Positions 1-9,331 of a DNA stretch of 64,000 bases are shown piece after piece. The DNA lies in the NCBI RefSeq assembly GCF_012932375.1, contig NZ_JAAIIG010000003.1, positions 286,021 to 350,020 on the forward strand, given 5' to 3'. A program made the translations under genes and the position numbers. Every line of letters starts with the position of its first letter. The first letter of the stretch is position 1. Under the pieces are notes generated by a model. It had not been told where the DNA came from, made no database searches, and saw only the letters and a program-made list of their open reading frames with translations. Source of the DNA: Bifidobacterium olomucense (lineage in GTDB: Bacteria > Actinomycetota > Actinomycetes > Actinomycetales > Bifidobacteriaceae).

Positions 1-366
1 GCGGACGCGGCCGTCACGGACGCGCAGACCCGGTATGATTCGGCGTTCGCGGCGAAGACGCGGGCCGACGCGGCGTTGGCGGCGGCCAAACGCGTGCAGG
101 CGGCCGAGCAGGCCAGGAAGGATGCGCAGGACGCGTTGGACAAGGCGAATCGTGAGCTTGCGGCCAAGCAGGAGCAGGCCGAGCAGGCCCGACGGGCGCT
201 TGCCGTGGCCGACGACGCCGTGGCCGACGGGCTGGCCTCGACCGGTTCGGATGCGATGCTCCCGTTGACGGTGATGGCGATCATGGCCGTGGCCGGCGCG
301 GGCTGTGTGTTCGTCCGCTCGCGTCACGCACGCCATGTGGACGGCTGGGACAACACCATCGGCTGA
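1..366 (+). CDS. C-terminal part of a cell-wall-anchored coiled-coil surface protein (5' truncated by window)
   Basis: Frame 1 is open from the first base. About 75 residues rich in Ala, Glu, Lys and Gln form a probable coiled coil. A sorting-type motif LASTG (an LPXTG variant), a hydrophobic segment of about 20 residues (MLPLTVMAIMAVAGAGCVFV) and a short basic tail follow. This is the order expected of a sortase substrate: the motif would be cleaved between T and G and the protein linked to peptidoglycan. The function of the missing N-terminus cannot be seen. An internal TTG at 76 is not the true start because coding continues upstream. Confidence 0.75.
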   Translation, partial: ADAAVTDAQTRYDSAFAAKTRADAALAAAKRVQAAEQARKDAQDALDKANRELAAKQEQAEQARRALAVADDAVADGLASTGSDAMLPLTVMAIMAVAGAGCVFVRSRHARHVDGWDNTIG

Positions 367-401
367 ACCGCGAACTTGCGGGTGTGAACCTGTAAGGCGA
401 A

Positions 402-459
402 GAGGACCGGCACGGGAATCATTGAGTCTTCGTTGACTCACGACCCTATGCCGGTCCTC
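402..459. terminator. nested inverted repeat, probable terminator
   Basis: An 11-bp outer stem (402-412 with 449-459, GAGGACCGGCA) encloses a second perfect 6-bp stem (423-428 with 435-440, TGAGTC/GACTCA). It lies 36 bases after the surface-protein stop. There is no clear T-run, so termination is inferred from position and stem strength. Confidence 0.6.
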
Positions 460-604
460 GGCTTGTTCACGGTCGGCCACAGGAAGACCCTGATATCCGA
501 ACGGCTTTTGGCGGCGCGATACACGATTTGTAATACTGGTAAAGTTCGACACGTGGGGCATACTGGAAAGAAGTAATGTCCGTGTAGCGGAAAGTGGTGT
601 GTAT

Positions 605-1759
605 ATGCCTGGGGATCGGCTTGAAAAGGCCCGTTTCGAGCGCGTCAGCAAGGAAGGAGACCTTGTCTTCTCCTTTGGCGGCCATGAACTGGTCATCAGC
701 GTGGACGACACGCTTGAACGAGCGATTCTCGAAGCCAAACAGGTGCGCAGCGAAACGCAGGATATGAATCAGGTTCATCAGCAGTCCACACTGCCGATTT
801 CCCAAATCCAAGCGTTGATTCGAGCTGGGGCCTCTCCCGCCAGAGTGGCCGAGAAATACCACATCAGCGAAACATTGGTTCGTCGGTTCTCGACTGCGGT
901 GGAAACCGAGAAACAATACGCGATCGAACAGTTCCTCACCGTGGCCGCACCAAAAGACAGCAAGGTGCGCACTATCAGCGAACTGGTGGAACGCACACTC
1001 GCCTCGGCGGGAATCGGCATGGAATCAGTAACGTGGAAATCCACTCGTCGAGGTCTTGAGCCGTGGCGCATCGTGGCTGTCTTCACTTCGGCAGGTCGCG
1101 AAATCCATGCGGAGTGGACGTGGAATATGCACGATAACGCCGTGATGAGTCTCAATAATGCCGCCCGCATGCTTCTAGGAGAACAGCATGCGGCTTCCGG
1201 CAGCGGCGCAGGTAAACCGGCATTGCCCGAATTGCCCGGCGATTCCGTGCGCTCGGCGCGCATCGAACGCGCAGTATCGGCATGGGCAATGCCTACGCCA
1301 TCTACTTCAGCTTCGCGGTCAGGTGATTCACCGGCGATCATATCCACCGGTTCAATGCCACCGATCGATATCTCTTCCTCTGGATCAATTCCGCCTATTG
1401 GGGCTGCAACATCATCGGCAACCGCCCTTCCTTCATCGCACGGTTCTTCCGCCGTCGCGCCAGACCATTCAGGTGGTCCTGTCGCCGTCGCCAACTCCTC
1501 CGGATCTGTCCCCTCAGCAGGACCGGGGAACACCGACCAAGCAGCGGGCACCCCCACTATTCCATCTGATATTGCCCCGTCTGACGCTATCTCTGATAAA
1601 ACAGTACGCCAAGGTCCCAATGCACAGCTGGTCGCCACAGAACAGGATCGGGCGCATGAGGATTCCAAACCGGCTCAGGATACGCCTGTCAAACCGGCCA
1701 GACGCAGGTCCGGACGATCGGCGGTCCCCAGCTGGGATGAGATCCTATTCGGCGACTGA
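605..1759 (+). CDS. sepH: SepH-like septation/cell-division regulator (DUF3071)
   Basis: The 384-residue protein has an N-terminal DUF3071-like domain (about residues 1-150). A helix-turn-helix-like segment around residues 60-90 contains ASPARVAEKYHISE and is followed by a conserved region with WKSTRRGLEPWRIV. The last about 200 residues are low complexity, rich in Ser, Pro, Gly and Ala, with a basic patch (ARRRSGRSAVPSWDEI) at the end. SepH in actinobacteria binds FtsZ and promotes Z-ring assembly. ATG 605 is preferred over GTG 599 because GGAAAG lies about 10 bases before it. Family assignment rests on architecture and motif style. Confidence 0.8.
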   Translation: MPGDRLEKARFERVSKEGDLVFSFGGHELVISVDDTLERAILEAKQVRSETQDMNQVHQQSTLPISQIQALIRAGASPARVAEKYHISETLVRRFSTAVETEKQYAIEQFLTVAAPKDSKVRTISELVERTLASAGIGMESVTWKSTRRGLEPWRIVAVFTSAGREIHAEWTWNMHDNAVMSLNNAARMLLGEQHAASGSGAGKPALPELPGDSVRSARIERAVSAWAMPTPSTSASRSGDSPAIISTGSMPPIDISSSGSIPPIGAATSSATALPSSHGSSAVAPDHSGGPVAVANSSGSVPSAGPGNTDQAAGTPTIPSDIAPSDAISDKTVRQGPNAQLVATEQDRAHEDSKPAQDTPVKPARRRSGRSAVPSWDEILFGD

Positions 1760-1772
1760 TTGCACGCCATAT

Positions 1773-3065
1773 TCACGCCATATCAATCAGGCAAGGAATA
1801 TCCATCTCCAGCATGGTCTGTGAACCATGCACGCTGGGCAGATGCGTGGCCTTGTCGCTCTGTGTACGCGAGTCAACCAATGTAACGGCATCAGCGGCCT
1901 GCACAATCACATCGCCCAGCATTGGTTTGACGCGGTCGGCCACCGGCCCGAAAAGCCCGTCGGCAATCGCCTGTTCCCGAGTCCTCACCAGGGCGATGTC
2001 GCCAAGTCTGTGTTGCCAACGCGCGGCGATGTCGGATGGATCGGCGTCCTGCTCGGCATACAGCATCAATGACCGGGGCTCACCGCCCACCAGTTCCACA
2101 CCTTGCTGCAATTGCGACTCTTCGGCGATATCAATGCGCTGGCTCGGATCGGTCTGCACCATGCCATGATCGGCGACGATTACGATCAACGTCCCGGTTG
2201 GGGCGTTACGTCGCAAAAGAGCAAGCTGCGCGTCGATATGTTCGAACGCGGCCACCCAATGTTCAGAATCCCAGCCATAGTTATGTCCCACCTTATCGGC
2301 GTCACGAACATACAGGTACGTCAGCCCCGGTTCGCGCGCGGCCCGCGCGGCGGCAAGCACCCTGTCGCGCGGAGTCACATTGGCTTGATAAGCGGTACCA
2401 CGCAAGGCGGCCTCGGTCAGTGGTGAGCCGGCAAACTTGGGCAGGCCCGAGCTCGTGACGCGCACACCGCAAGCGGCCAAAGACTCGAATACGGTCCGTT
2501 CCCGTTGCAGTTCATGCGGGTCAATCATCGCAGGTACGGGAATATGAGGATTGGCCGGCTTCGACGCGAGTGCGTCTTTGAACTGAATGAGCTGAATAAG
2601 CGTATGGCTTTCCGGTTCGAGCTGCGTGTATCCGGCCATGGCGGTGAGCCCCGGACAGGTACCGGTACCAAATGCGGCCATGGCCGCCACAGTCGTACTG
2701 GGCGCACAAGTGGAAATAGGCCTTTGATTGACGCGATCGTTCATCAGGGACCGCAGGTACGGGGCGTGCCCAAGACGCATGGCAAGATTCCAGTAGCCGA
2801 GTCCGTCCACCAGCACTATGATCGCGGATTTGACATCCGGAAAGCCAAGAGCCTCCTGACATGCTTTGGGATCGGCATGGACTTTGGTGGCGATTGGATG
2901 TCCGATTGCGCTTGACAACGCCGGCAACACTGCTGACAGGTGCAATGCTCCTCCACGACCGCCATGCTCACCTGCAGAAGTCCCGTTTACGTAAACGGCA
3001 TCTCCATAGGCTGCGGTGGGGACCAAGCGCAACAGTTCATCCATATCCGGCGTTTCGACAGTCAT
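1773..3065 (-). CDS. alkaline-phosphatase-superfamily protein (type I phosphodiesterase/nucleotide pyrophosphatase-like)
   Basis: 430 residues. The N-terminal third has IIVLVDGLGYWN (metal-binding Asp) and then CAPSTTVAAMAAFGTG, whose Thr is in the nucleophile position. Later come YVRDADKVGHNYGWDSEHW and IVADHGMVQ, the metal-ligand Asp/His motifs of the superfamily. A terminal HGSQTMLEMDIP is the last His motif. It is probably a soluble metal-dependent phosphodiesterase; the substrate is unknown. Start ATG 3065 follows a GGTGGGG stretch. The frame is open further upstream, but that extension is Cys-rich and not protein-like. It ends tail-to-tail 13 bases from sepH. Confidence 0.8.
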   Translation of the reverse strand: MTVETPDMDELLRLVPTAAYGDAVYVNGTSAGEHGGRGGALHLSAVLPALSSAIGHPIATKVHADPKACQEALGFPDVKSAIIVLVDGLGYWNLAMRLGHAPYLRSLMNDRVNQRPISTCAPSTTVAAMAAFGTGTCPGLTAMAGYTQLEPESHTLIQLIQFKDALASKPANPHIPVPAMIDPHELQRERTVFESLAACGVRVTSSGLPKFAGSPLTEAALRGTAYQANVTPRDRVLAAARAAREPGLTYLYVRDADKVGHNYGWDSEHWVAAFEHIDAQLALLRRNAPTGTLIVIVADHGMVQTDPSQRIDIAEESQLQQGVELVGGEPRSLMLYAEQDADPSDIAARWQHRLGDIALVRTREQAIADGLFGPVADRVKPMLGDVIVQAADAVTLVDSRTQSDKATHLPSVHGSQTMLEMDIPCLIDMA

Positions 3066-3303
3066 AGGCTTTATGGTAACCCCACCGCCCCCACAGCGAA
3101 CGGTTCTCAATAAGAAACATGTAGGGGGAAACTTGCAAAAACAATCATTTGCACAACATCCCAGTTCGCTATATTCCAATATTCCGGCCGTTTTTCCTGA
3201 GTGATTGGCTGGCTAAGAACCTCGTACCAGACTGATTGAGCATGATTCGCTGCGGGGAGTGCAACGGCACTGCTAATATGGGGCAAGTTTGAAAGGGAGT
3301 TCC

Positions 3304-6006
3304 ATGGCATCACACCGCAAACCGTCCGTGCAATCCTATGACCCGCGTACCGTCAAGGAGCATATCGTTGAGACGCCGCTCAATGAGGAAATGAGCAAGT
3401 CATTCCTTGAGTACGCGTATTCAGTGATCTACGCGCGCGCCTTGCCGGACGCACGTGACGGCATGAAGCCGGTGCAACGCCGTATCGTCTACCAGATGGG
3501 TCAGATGAATCTGAGCCCGGATCGCCCATACATGAAGTCCGCCCGTGTGGTGGGCGAGGTGATGGGTAAGCTGCATCCGCACGGTGATTCCGCTATTTAT
3601 GAAGCCATGGTGCGCTTGGCCCAGCCGTTCGCGATGCGCCTGCCGCTGGTGGACGGCCACGGCAACTTCGGTTCGCTGGACGACGGTCCGGCAGCCTCCC
3701 GTTACACCGAGGCCCGTCTCGCCCCGGCCGCACTCGGCATGAACGCTGATATCGACGAGGATACGGTTGATTTCACGCCGAATTACGACAATAAGCTTAA
3801 AGAACCGACCGTTCTGCCGGCTGCGATTCCGAACCTGCTGGTCAATGGCGGCTCGGGTATTGCAGTGGGCATGGCCACGAACCTCGCCACGCATAATCTC
3901 GGCGAGGTGGTGAACGCCGCCAAGTTCCTGATGGCTCATCCGGAGGCCACGCTTGAACAGCTGATGCGCTATGTACCGGGCCCTGATTGGCCGACCGGCG
4001 GCACTATTCTTGGCCGCGACGGCATTCGTGAAGCCTACGAGACCGGCCGTGGCACGCTCACTACGCGCGCCACCACGCATGTGGAGCATGTGACCGCCCG
4101 CAAGCAGGCGATTGTGGTGACCGAACTGCCGTACATGGTAGGCCCGGAAAAGGTGATCGAACGTATCTCCGATGGCGTGAAGAACCGCAAGCTGGAGGGC
4201 ATTTCCGGCGCGTTTGACCTCTCTGACCGTCACAATGGCACCCGTCTGGTGATCGAAATCAAAACCGGTTTCGATCCTCATGCCGTATTGGTGCAATTGT
4301 TCAAGCACACGCCGTTGCAGGACAACTTCGCCATGAACAATGTGGCACTGGTGAACGGTCGTCCACATGCGATGGGCTTGAAGGAAATGCTGCAGGTGTG
4401 GATCGATCACCGCCGCGTGGTTATCCGCCGCCGCAGCGAATATCGCAAGAAGAAGGCTCAGGAGCGTCTGCACTTGGTCGAGGGCCTGCTTCTGGCCATG
4501 CTGGACATCGATGAGGTGATTCAGGTGATCCGCACATCGGATGATGCGGATGCCGCCAAGACCCGTTTGATGGCCGTCTTCGATTTGGACGATGTGCAGG
4601 CCCAGTACATTCTGGATTTGCGCTTGCGCCGCCTGACCAAAATGAATCGTATCGAGCTTGAGGCCGAACGCGATGACCTCAAGAAAAGCATCGAGGAGCT
4701 CACCCGCATCCTCGCCTCCGCCGAGGCGTTGGATCAGGTAGTAACCGATGAGATGGATCAGGCCGTGGCCAAGTGGGGCTCCCCACGCCGCACGGTGCTG
4801 CTCGACGTGGACCCGGATGGCACGCTGACTCCGGTGGCCGCACATGGTTCCGGCACGTCCGAACTTGCCCAGTCCGCTCTTGAGGCCGTCAAGTCAGCAG
4901 CCACGATCTCCTCCGCCGCAGCTGATGTGGCCGCCGCCACCAAGGCAGCGAAGAAGAGCGGCGAGGAGAACGCTCTGGCCGGCGCATTGAAGATCGATGA
5001 TGAGCCGTGCGTGGTGATGATGAGCGCCACCGGTCTGATCGCCCGCACCACGCCGAGCGCCATGGATGTGTATCATGCACGTTCCGCGTCCGATAAGCGC
5101 CAGCCGAACGATCAGATCACCACGATCTTCCCGACCTCCACGCAAGCGACGTTTGCGCTGATCACCTCCGCAGGTCGCTTGGTGTTGGCTCATGTGGTCG
5201 ATCTGCCGGCGTTGCCCGCCTCGGAAACATTGACGCTGACCGGCGGCGTTCAGGCCGATGAGCTGATTGGCATGACCGAATCCACCGATCCGGTTCCAGG
5301 TGAGCATGTGGTGACCGCCATCGCCATGGAACAACCAAAAAAGGGCGATGAGGACGCTGCCGAACCGGCCCCGCTCCCCTCGCTGGCTCTGGGTACGCGC
5401 AACGGCGTAGTTAAACGTTGGAACCGTGAGGCACCCACCACCATGGATTCATGGCCTGTGATCGATCTGAAGGAAGACGACGAAGTGGTGTTCGCCGCCA
5501 CCGCCGAGGATGACGATCGGCTGGTGTTCATCTCCTCCGATTCTTCGCTCCTGACGTTCGAGGCGAAGAATGTGCGCCCGCAAGGTCGTACCGCAGGTGG
5601 CATGGCCGGCATCAAACTGGCCGCCGGAGCACATGTGATGGCGTTCAACGTGGTACCCGCAGGCAAGGTGGCATGGACGTATGAGGAAGGCGAAAACGGT
5701 TTGAGCTCGGCCTCCGGCGCCGTGGTACTCACCGTTGCCGGCGATGTGGATGCCTTACCTGGCACTGAGAACGGTGCTGCCAAGGTGACACCGCTCGAAA
5801 TGTACCCGACCAAAGGTCGTGCCACGGGCGGCGTGCGCTCGCAACGCTTCCTAAAGGGCCAGAACACACTGATTTTGGCATGGGTGGGTCTCTACCCGCT
5901 CAATGCGGCCACATCGTCTGGGACCGCGGTAGAGCTGCCGAAACCGGATATGCGCCGCGACGGCTCCGGCGTGGATCTCGCCTCCCCCATCGCCTTCATC
6001 GGCTAA
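3304..6006 (+). CDS. parC: DNA topoisomerase IV subunit A
   Basis: The 900-residue type IIA topoisomerase A subunit breaks and rejoins DNA and partners ParE. The catalytic Tyr134 lies in SRYTEARL. The quinolone-determining stretch [12 protein letters not shown] has Ser96 and Glu100, the unmutated ParC-type residues. Winged-helix, tower and coiled-coil regions run to about residue 500. The C-terminal half carries degenerate beta-propeller repeats with acidic insertions. The GyrA box is not obvious, which favours ParC over GyrA. Start ATG 3304 has GAAAGGGAG just upstream; a TTG 15 bases earlier overlaps that site. Confidence 0.9.
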   Translation: MASHRKPSVQSYDPRTVKEHIVETPLNEEMSKSFLEYAYSVIYARALPDARDGMKPVQRRIVYQMGQMNLSPDRPYMKSARVVGEVMGKLHPHGDSAIYEAMVRLAQPFAMRLPLVDGHGNFGSLDDGPAASRYTEARLAPAALGMNADIDEDTVDFTPNYDNKLKEPTVLPAAIPNLLVNGGSGIAVGMATNLATHNLGEVVNAAKFLMAHPEATLEQLMRYVPGPDWPTGGTILGRDGIREAYETGRGTLTTRATTHVEHVTARKQAIVVTELPYMVGPEKVIERISDGVKNRKLEGISGAFDLSDRHNGTRLVIEIKTGFDPHAVLVQLFKHTPLQDNFAMNNVALVNGRPHAMGLKEMLQVWIDHRRVVIRRRSEYRKKKAQERLHLVEGLLLAMLDIDEVIQVIRTSDDADAAKTRLMAVFDLDDVQAQYILDLRLRRLTKMNRIELEAERDDLKKSIEELTRILASAEALDQVVTDEMDQAVAKWGSPRRTVLLDVDPDGTLTPVAAHGSGTSELAQSALEAVKSAATISSAAADVAAATKAAKKSGEENALAGALKIDDEPCVVMMSATGLIARTTPSAMDVYHARSASDKRQPNDQITTIFPTSTQATFALITSAGRLVLAHVVDLPALPASETLTLTGGVQADELIGMTESTDPVPGEHVVTAIAMEQPKKGDEDAAEPAPLPSLALGTRNGVVKRWNREAPTTMDSWPVIDLKEDDEVVFAATAEDDDRLVFISSDSSLLTFEAKNVRPQGRTAGGMAGIKLAAGAHVMAFNVVPAGKVAWTYEEGENGLSSASGAVVLTVAGDVDALPGTENGAAKVTPLEMYPTKGRATGGVRSQRFLKGQNTLILAWVGLYPLNAATSSGTAVELPKPDMRRDGSGVDLASPIAFIG

Positions 6007-6080
6007 CCATCTTCCTGGACAGCTCTTGGCTCCCCTCCCCCAGGGGAGCTCTCGTAGCAAACTCATATCCCCCGACACGC

Positions 6081-6134
6081 AAACCTCTTTCCATTATGGA
6101 AAGTGATACTATTTTCCATGACGGAAAGAGGTTT
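6081..6134. promoter_or_regulatory. double palindromic operator and promoter of the ABC exporter operon
   Basis: Two related palindromes, TTTCCATTATGGAAA (6088-6102) and TTTCCATGACGGAAA (6113-6127), have centres 25 bp apart. A larger 12-bp inverted repeat (6081-6092 with 6123-6134, AAACCTCTTTCC) encloses both. A -10-like GATACT (6105-6110) lies between them. The winged-helix regulator encoded two genes downstream is the obvious candidate ligand. Confidence 0.6.
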
Positions 6135-6175
6135 GATATTCCCCGCAGGCCTCATCCCGCACCAAGGAGGCCATC

Positions 6176-6802
6176 ATGGCGAACATGCAGAAAGCACAAC
6201 AGTCGCAACAGTTGCATTCCGACAGCCATACCGGCAATCAGCAGCAAACGGTTGATGCACTCAGCGCCCTGCAAGCGCTCGATACCGATCGCGCGAAAAT
6301 CGCATCCGGCTATGCGGCCCGCCGCACATCCAACATCGTTTGGGTTGCCATCGTATTCGGTCTGCTCACATTTACGTATTGGCTCATCCCTCAGGCATGG
6401 CTCAACCGATTCAACCTGCCGTGGAATCCCATATGGATTGTGGCTGCTCTGCTGGTGATGAGCCTACTGCTTCTCATTGCGGCCATCATGCTCAATAGCC
6501 GCCGCCAGGGCATCGCCCCTCAATGGCAGGCGCCAAAACCTGCGATGCGGAGCCGCCGCTATAAGATTGCGATTGCCGTGCATTTCTTCGTCAATTTCAT
6601 TCCACCGATTTTGGCGCTTGCCGTAGGATTCGCCACCACTGCATGGTGGTCAGCCGTGGCAGTCGCATTGGTTGGCGCGGTTATCAATGGTGCTATGGAA
6701 GCGTGGGAACTTGACGAAATCGTCCGCGCATTGCAACAGCGCACCACCCCTGAGTCATCTGCCCTCGGCTCTTCAGCGGAGGTACATCATGACATCGGAT
6801 AA
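6176..6802 (+). CDS. four-helix integral membrane protein, first gene of exporter operon
   Basis: 208 residues. A soluble Gln/His-rich N-terminus of about 50 residues is followed by two hydrophobic segments near residues 55-75 and 82-105, then a second pair near residues 125-145 and 148-170. There is no catalytic motif. ATG 6176 has AAGGAGG five bases upstream. It overlaps the next gene by 14 bp, so the two are probably translated together. Function is unknown. Position next to a regulator and ABC components suggests an envelope or sensor role. Confidence 0.75.
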   Translation: MANMQKAQQSQQLHSDSHTGNQQQTVDALSALQALDTDRAKIASGYAARRTSNIVWVAIVFGLLTFTYWLIPQAWLNRFNLPWNPIWIVAALLVMSLLLLIAAIMLNSRRQGIAPQWQAPKPAMRSRRYKIAIAVHFFVNFIPPILALAVGFATTAWWSAVAVALVGAVINGAMEAWELDEIVRALQQRTTPESSALGSSAEVHHDIG

Positions 6803-7100
6803 TCCACAGCCGGTATTCAACGAAGTCATTCATGCTCCGATTCGATTGCGCATCTGCGGCCTGCTTGACACCTATGGCACGATGCGGTTCGATGTACTCC
6901 GCGATACGCTCGAAATCAGCGACGCCACATGCTCCAAACATCTCAAAACACTGGCCGAGCACGATTACATTCAGCTCGATAAGAAGACCGGAGATGGCGG
7001 CAAAGCGTACAAGGTTACTTGGGTAAAGCTCACCCGCGAAGGCAAGCAAGCGTTCCAATCCCATGTAGCCGCCTTACGTCAAATCGTCGCCGGACAGTAG
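6789..7100 (+). CDS. winged-helix transcriptional regulator (ArsR/MarR-like single domain)
   Basis: 103 residues forming a compact winged helix. A helix-turn-helix near residues 28-60 contains RDTLEISDATCSKHLKTL, and a wing contains KKTGDGGKAYKVTW. The family usually dimerises and represses. The start at 6789 has GGAGG upstream and lies inside the preceding gene. Probably an autoregulator of its operon through the palindromes at 6081-6134. No Cys metal-sensing pair is visible, so the inducer is unknown. Confidence 0.85.
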   Translation: MTSDNPQPVFNEVIHAPIRLRICGLLDTYGTMRFDVLRDTLEISDATCSKHLKTLAEHDYIQLDKKTGDGGKAYKVTWVKLTREGKQAFQSHVAALRQIVAGQ

Positions 7101-7117
7101 GCTCCGCCTTCTCTCAG

Positions 7118-7182
7118 CGCAAGCCATACCCAAAATCACCATTACACGCATGGCTTGGCGCAAGCTTACCCAAAATCACCAA
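7118..7182. repeat. intergenic direct repeat before the fused ABC gene
   Basis: CGCAAGC is followed by ACCCAAAATCACC at 7118-7140 and again at 7160-7180, about 41 bp apart. An AAGCCAT/ATGGCTT inverted pair (7121-7127, 7150-7156) lies between them. It sits between the regulator stop and the ABC gene start, so it may act on the mRNA or as a second regulator site. Confidence 0.4.
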
Positions 7183-7214
7183 AGCGCCACCCAGCACACC
7201 AATCCGAGGCATCT

Positions 7215-8486
7215 ATGCAAGCCATCTTTTACAAAGATTTCCAGCAGCTCCGTCATAACACCGCGATGCTGGCCATCGCCATCATCGCCATCGCCATGCC
7301 AATGCTGTGCATAGCCACGATTCCTTTGCTCGGTATACGAAGCGATGCAGCAAACGCCCTGTACCAATTCGCCATCATCACATTGGGCATGTGCTTGGCA
7401 CCTATGCTTTCCATCGATGCTATTCGCAGCGATCTCGCCAATGGCACTATCCTCACCATACGAGCCTGCGGCCGACCGCTGCGTCAATACGTCATCGCGC
7501 AACTGGTGTGGGCTCTCATCCCCATCACCATTGCGAGCGCACTACTCACCGCATTTGCCTATGTCATCGCTCCGACGCTGCGTTCAACAATCCTTACTCC
7601 GCAAGCAATGGCGGGCGCATTCACGCCCACGCTCATCGCATTCGCACTCTATCTCTGGTCCATTTGTATCAAAGGAAAGGCTTTACTCATGACCAGTTCC
7701 ACTCTCGCACCGAGTAACAACGCTACCGATGTCAATCATCTACCAGCCATCCGCGTCACGGATATGACGTTCGGCTATAAGCGCGGCAAACCCGTGCTGG
7801 AACACATCAATCTCGATGTTCCAGCCGGCCAGTCGCTGGGCATTCTGGGATACAACGGCGTGGGCAAAACCACCCTGTTCGGCATTATCACCGGTCTGTT
7901 GCGCCCGCAACATGGTTCCGCTGCAATCAACGGCAACATATTCCATTCGATGCGCGAAGTGTTTCAGTTGAGCGATTCCGGAAACCTCTCCCCTACGATG
8001 ACCATCCGCGAAAATCTCAAGTTCCGTTCGATGCTCTATGCCACACACGAGAACCCGCATCCCCTTGACATGCAGCATCTCGATGCGCTGCCTATGGTGC
8101 AGGCGTTCGAACTGGGCGAGCATCTCGACAAGAAAGTCAAGGATCTTTCCAGCGGCCTGAAAAAACGTGCAGGCATCGTGGCGGGCATGTTGTTCGACCC
8201 GAAGCTCATTCTGTTGGACGAGCCGACCAATGCGGTGGACCCGATCACCCGCCAACTGCTTATCGGCTTGATGAAGCAGCTCAAAGCGAATGGTCGCACG
8301 ATATTGACCATTACGCATGATTTGGAGTACTGCTGGGAAGTTACCGACCGTGTCATCATCCTCGACAACAAGCATCTCGTCAAAGATTGCACCATCACTG
8401 ATTTCCCAAGCATAGAAGCATTCAAACAAGCTGCCACGCTCGGGCATGAACGCAGCAACGTGAACTTCGGCATCAGCAAACAGTAG
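7215..8486 (+). CDS. fused ABC-2-type permease (truncated) and ABC transporter ATPase
   Basis: A single 423-residue frame. Residues 1-158 are a permease half with about four membrane helices, beginning MQAIFYKDFQQ like the partner permease at 8505. Residues 159-423 are a complete ATPase: Walker A GYNGVGKTT, signature LSSGLKKRAG, Walker B LILLDEPTNAVDP and switch His in ITHD. ATG 7689 (residue 159) has AAAGGAAAGG about 9 bases upstream, so a free ATPase may also be made. The permease half lacks the last two helices of its 229-residue partner, which points to a deletion that fused two genes. Start 7215 follows CGAGG. Confidence 0.8.
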   Translation: MQAIFYKDFQQLRHNTAMLAIAIIAIAMPMLCIATIPLLGIRSDAANALYQFAIITLGMCLAPMLSIDAIRSDLANGTILTIRACGRPLRQYVIAQLVWALIPITIASALLTAFAYVIAPTLRSTILTPQAMAGAFTPTLIAFALYLWSICIKGKALLMTSSTLAPSNNATDVNHLPAIRVTDMTFGYKRGKPVLEHINLDVPAGQSLGILGYNGVGKTTLFGIITGLLRPQHGSAAINGNIFHSMREVFQLSDSGNLSPTMTIRENLKFRSMLYATHENPHPLDMQHLDALPMVQAFELGEHLDKKVKDLSSGLKKRAGIVAGMLFDPKLILLDEPTNAVDPITRQLLIGLMKQLKANGRTILTITHDLEYCWEVTDRVIILDNKHLVKDCTITDFPSIEAFKQAATLGHERSNVNFGISKQ

Positions 8487-8504
8487 TCATCAAAGGAGGC
8501 TCTT

Positions 8505-9194
8505 ATGCACGCAATGCTTTGGAAAGATTGGACTCTGTTACGCAAGAACCCGTTATATCTGGCACTCGGCATCGGCCTTTGGCTGTTCATTCCGGTGATG
8601 ATTGCCGTGCTCTCCGCCAGTGACCCCAAAAATCCTGCCACTATAGACGGATTATCCGCGGCACAGACGCTCGCGCCGTGGTATGGGCTTTTGGGCAGTG
8701 AATTGGCAATATGCACGCTGATGGCCAATCCCAATGAGATGGATATGTCGGCCGCAGTGGAAAGCGACGGCACTGTGGAAACATGGCGCGCATCCGGCCA
8801 CTCGATGCTGCAGTATTGCATCGCCAAAAGCCTGTTGCCGATGCTCATCGCCGAAATCATGTCGATGAGTATCCTTGGCTATCTGGCTTGGGGAGGATTG
8901 GCCCATTGGAGCAGCGCCGCGATTCCCGAAACCGTGTGCATTGTGCTTACGCCAGCGGTGATTGCATTCGCCGGCGAGCAGATGCTACTTGCCTCGCATG
9001 CGGCCTCAGTCGGCTCGTTCTCGGTGGTGTCGCTGGTGTCTTCTGTGCCGATGCTGGCGTTTATCGTTGTGATGCTAATGATGTCCGCGACTTGGGCGTT
9101 GATTGTGCTGATTACATTCGGCATCCTTGCCGTTGCGTTCAGCATTATTTCCGCGCATCGACGTTATCCTATGACGTTGCGCCCCATTCTGTAA
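8505..9194 (+). CDS. ABC-2-type transporter permease
   Basis: 229 residues with about six predicted membrane helices, the usual size for this permease type. The N-terminus MHAMLWKDWTLLRKNP resembles that of the fused permease upstream, so the two probably arose by duplication. AAAGGAGG precedes the ATG, and the gap to the ATPase gene is 18 bp. It would supply the membrane channel for the ATPase encoded at 7689-8486. The substrate is unknown. Confidence 0.85.
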   Translation: MHAMLWKDWTLLRKNPLYLALGIGLWLFIPVMIAVLSASDPKNPATIDGLSAAQTLAPWYGLLGSELAICTLMANPNEMDMSAAVESDGTVETWRASGHSMLQYCIAKSLLPMLIAEIMSMSILGYLAWGGLAHWSSAAIPETVCIVLTPAVIAFAGEQMLLASHAASVGSFSVVSLVSSVPMLAFIVVMLMMSATWALIVLITFGILAVAFSIISAHRRYPMTLRPIL

Positions 9195-9220
9195 TCACAC
9201 TTCTCTGACCAGCCACATTC

Positions 9221-9315
9221 CGGCCTAGACTAGGCGAAAGGCTCTGGACGATATTAGCATCTAGAACCTCTGCCATACCTCGACCTACACTGCATACCCC
9301 GGTCTACACTGGGCG
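9221..9315. repeat. three related 16-bp elements upstream of a response-regulator-like gene
   Basis: Copies at 9221-9236 (CGGCCTAGACTAGGCG), 9281-9296 (CGACCTACACTGCATA) and 9300-9315 (CGGTCTACACTGGGCG). The first contains the perfect palindrome CCTAGaCTAGG. The last ends 17 bases before the start codon at 9332. They are possible binding sites for the winged-helix protein encoded next to them. Confidence 0.4.
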
Positions 9316-9331
9316 ACGTAGGAGGTGCCTC

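Noticed and set aside
467..1668. Minus-strand frames over sepH
   Set aside because: No ribosome sites, and the sepH frame has recognisable domain order.
3421..4845. 474-residue minus-strand frame across parC
   Set aside because: Shadow of a well-supported essential gene; the translation is His/Gln-rich without domain features.
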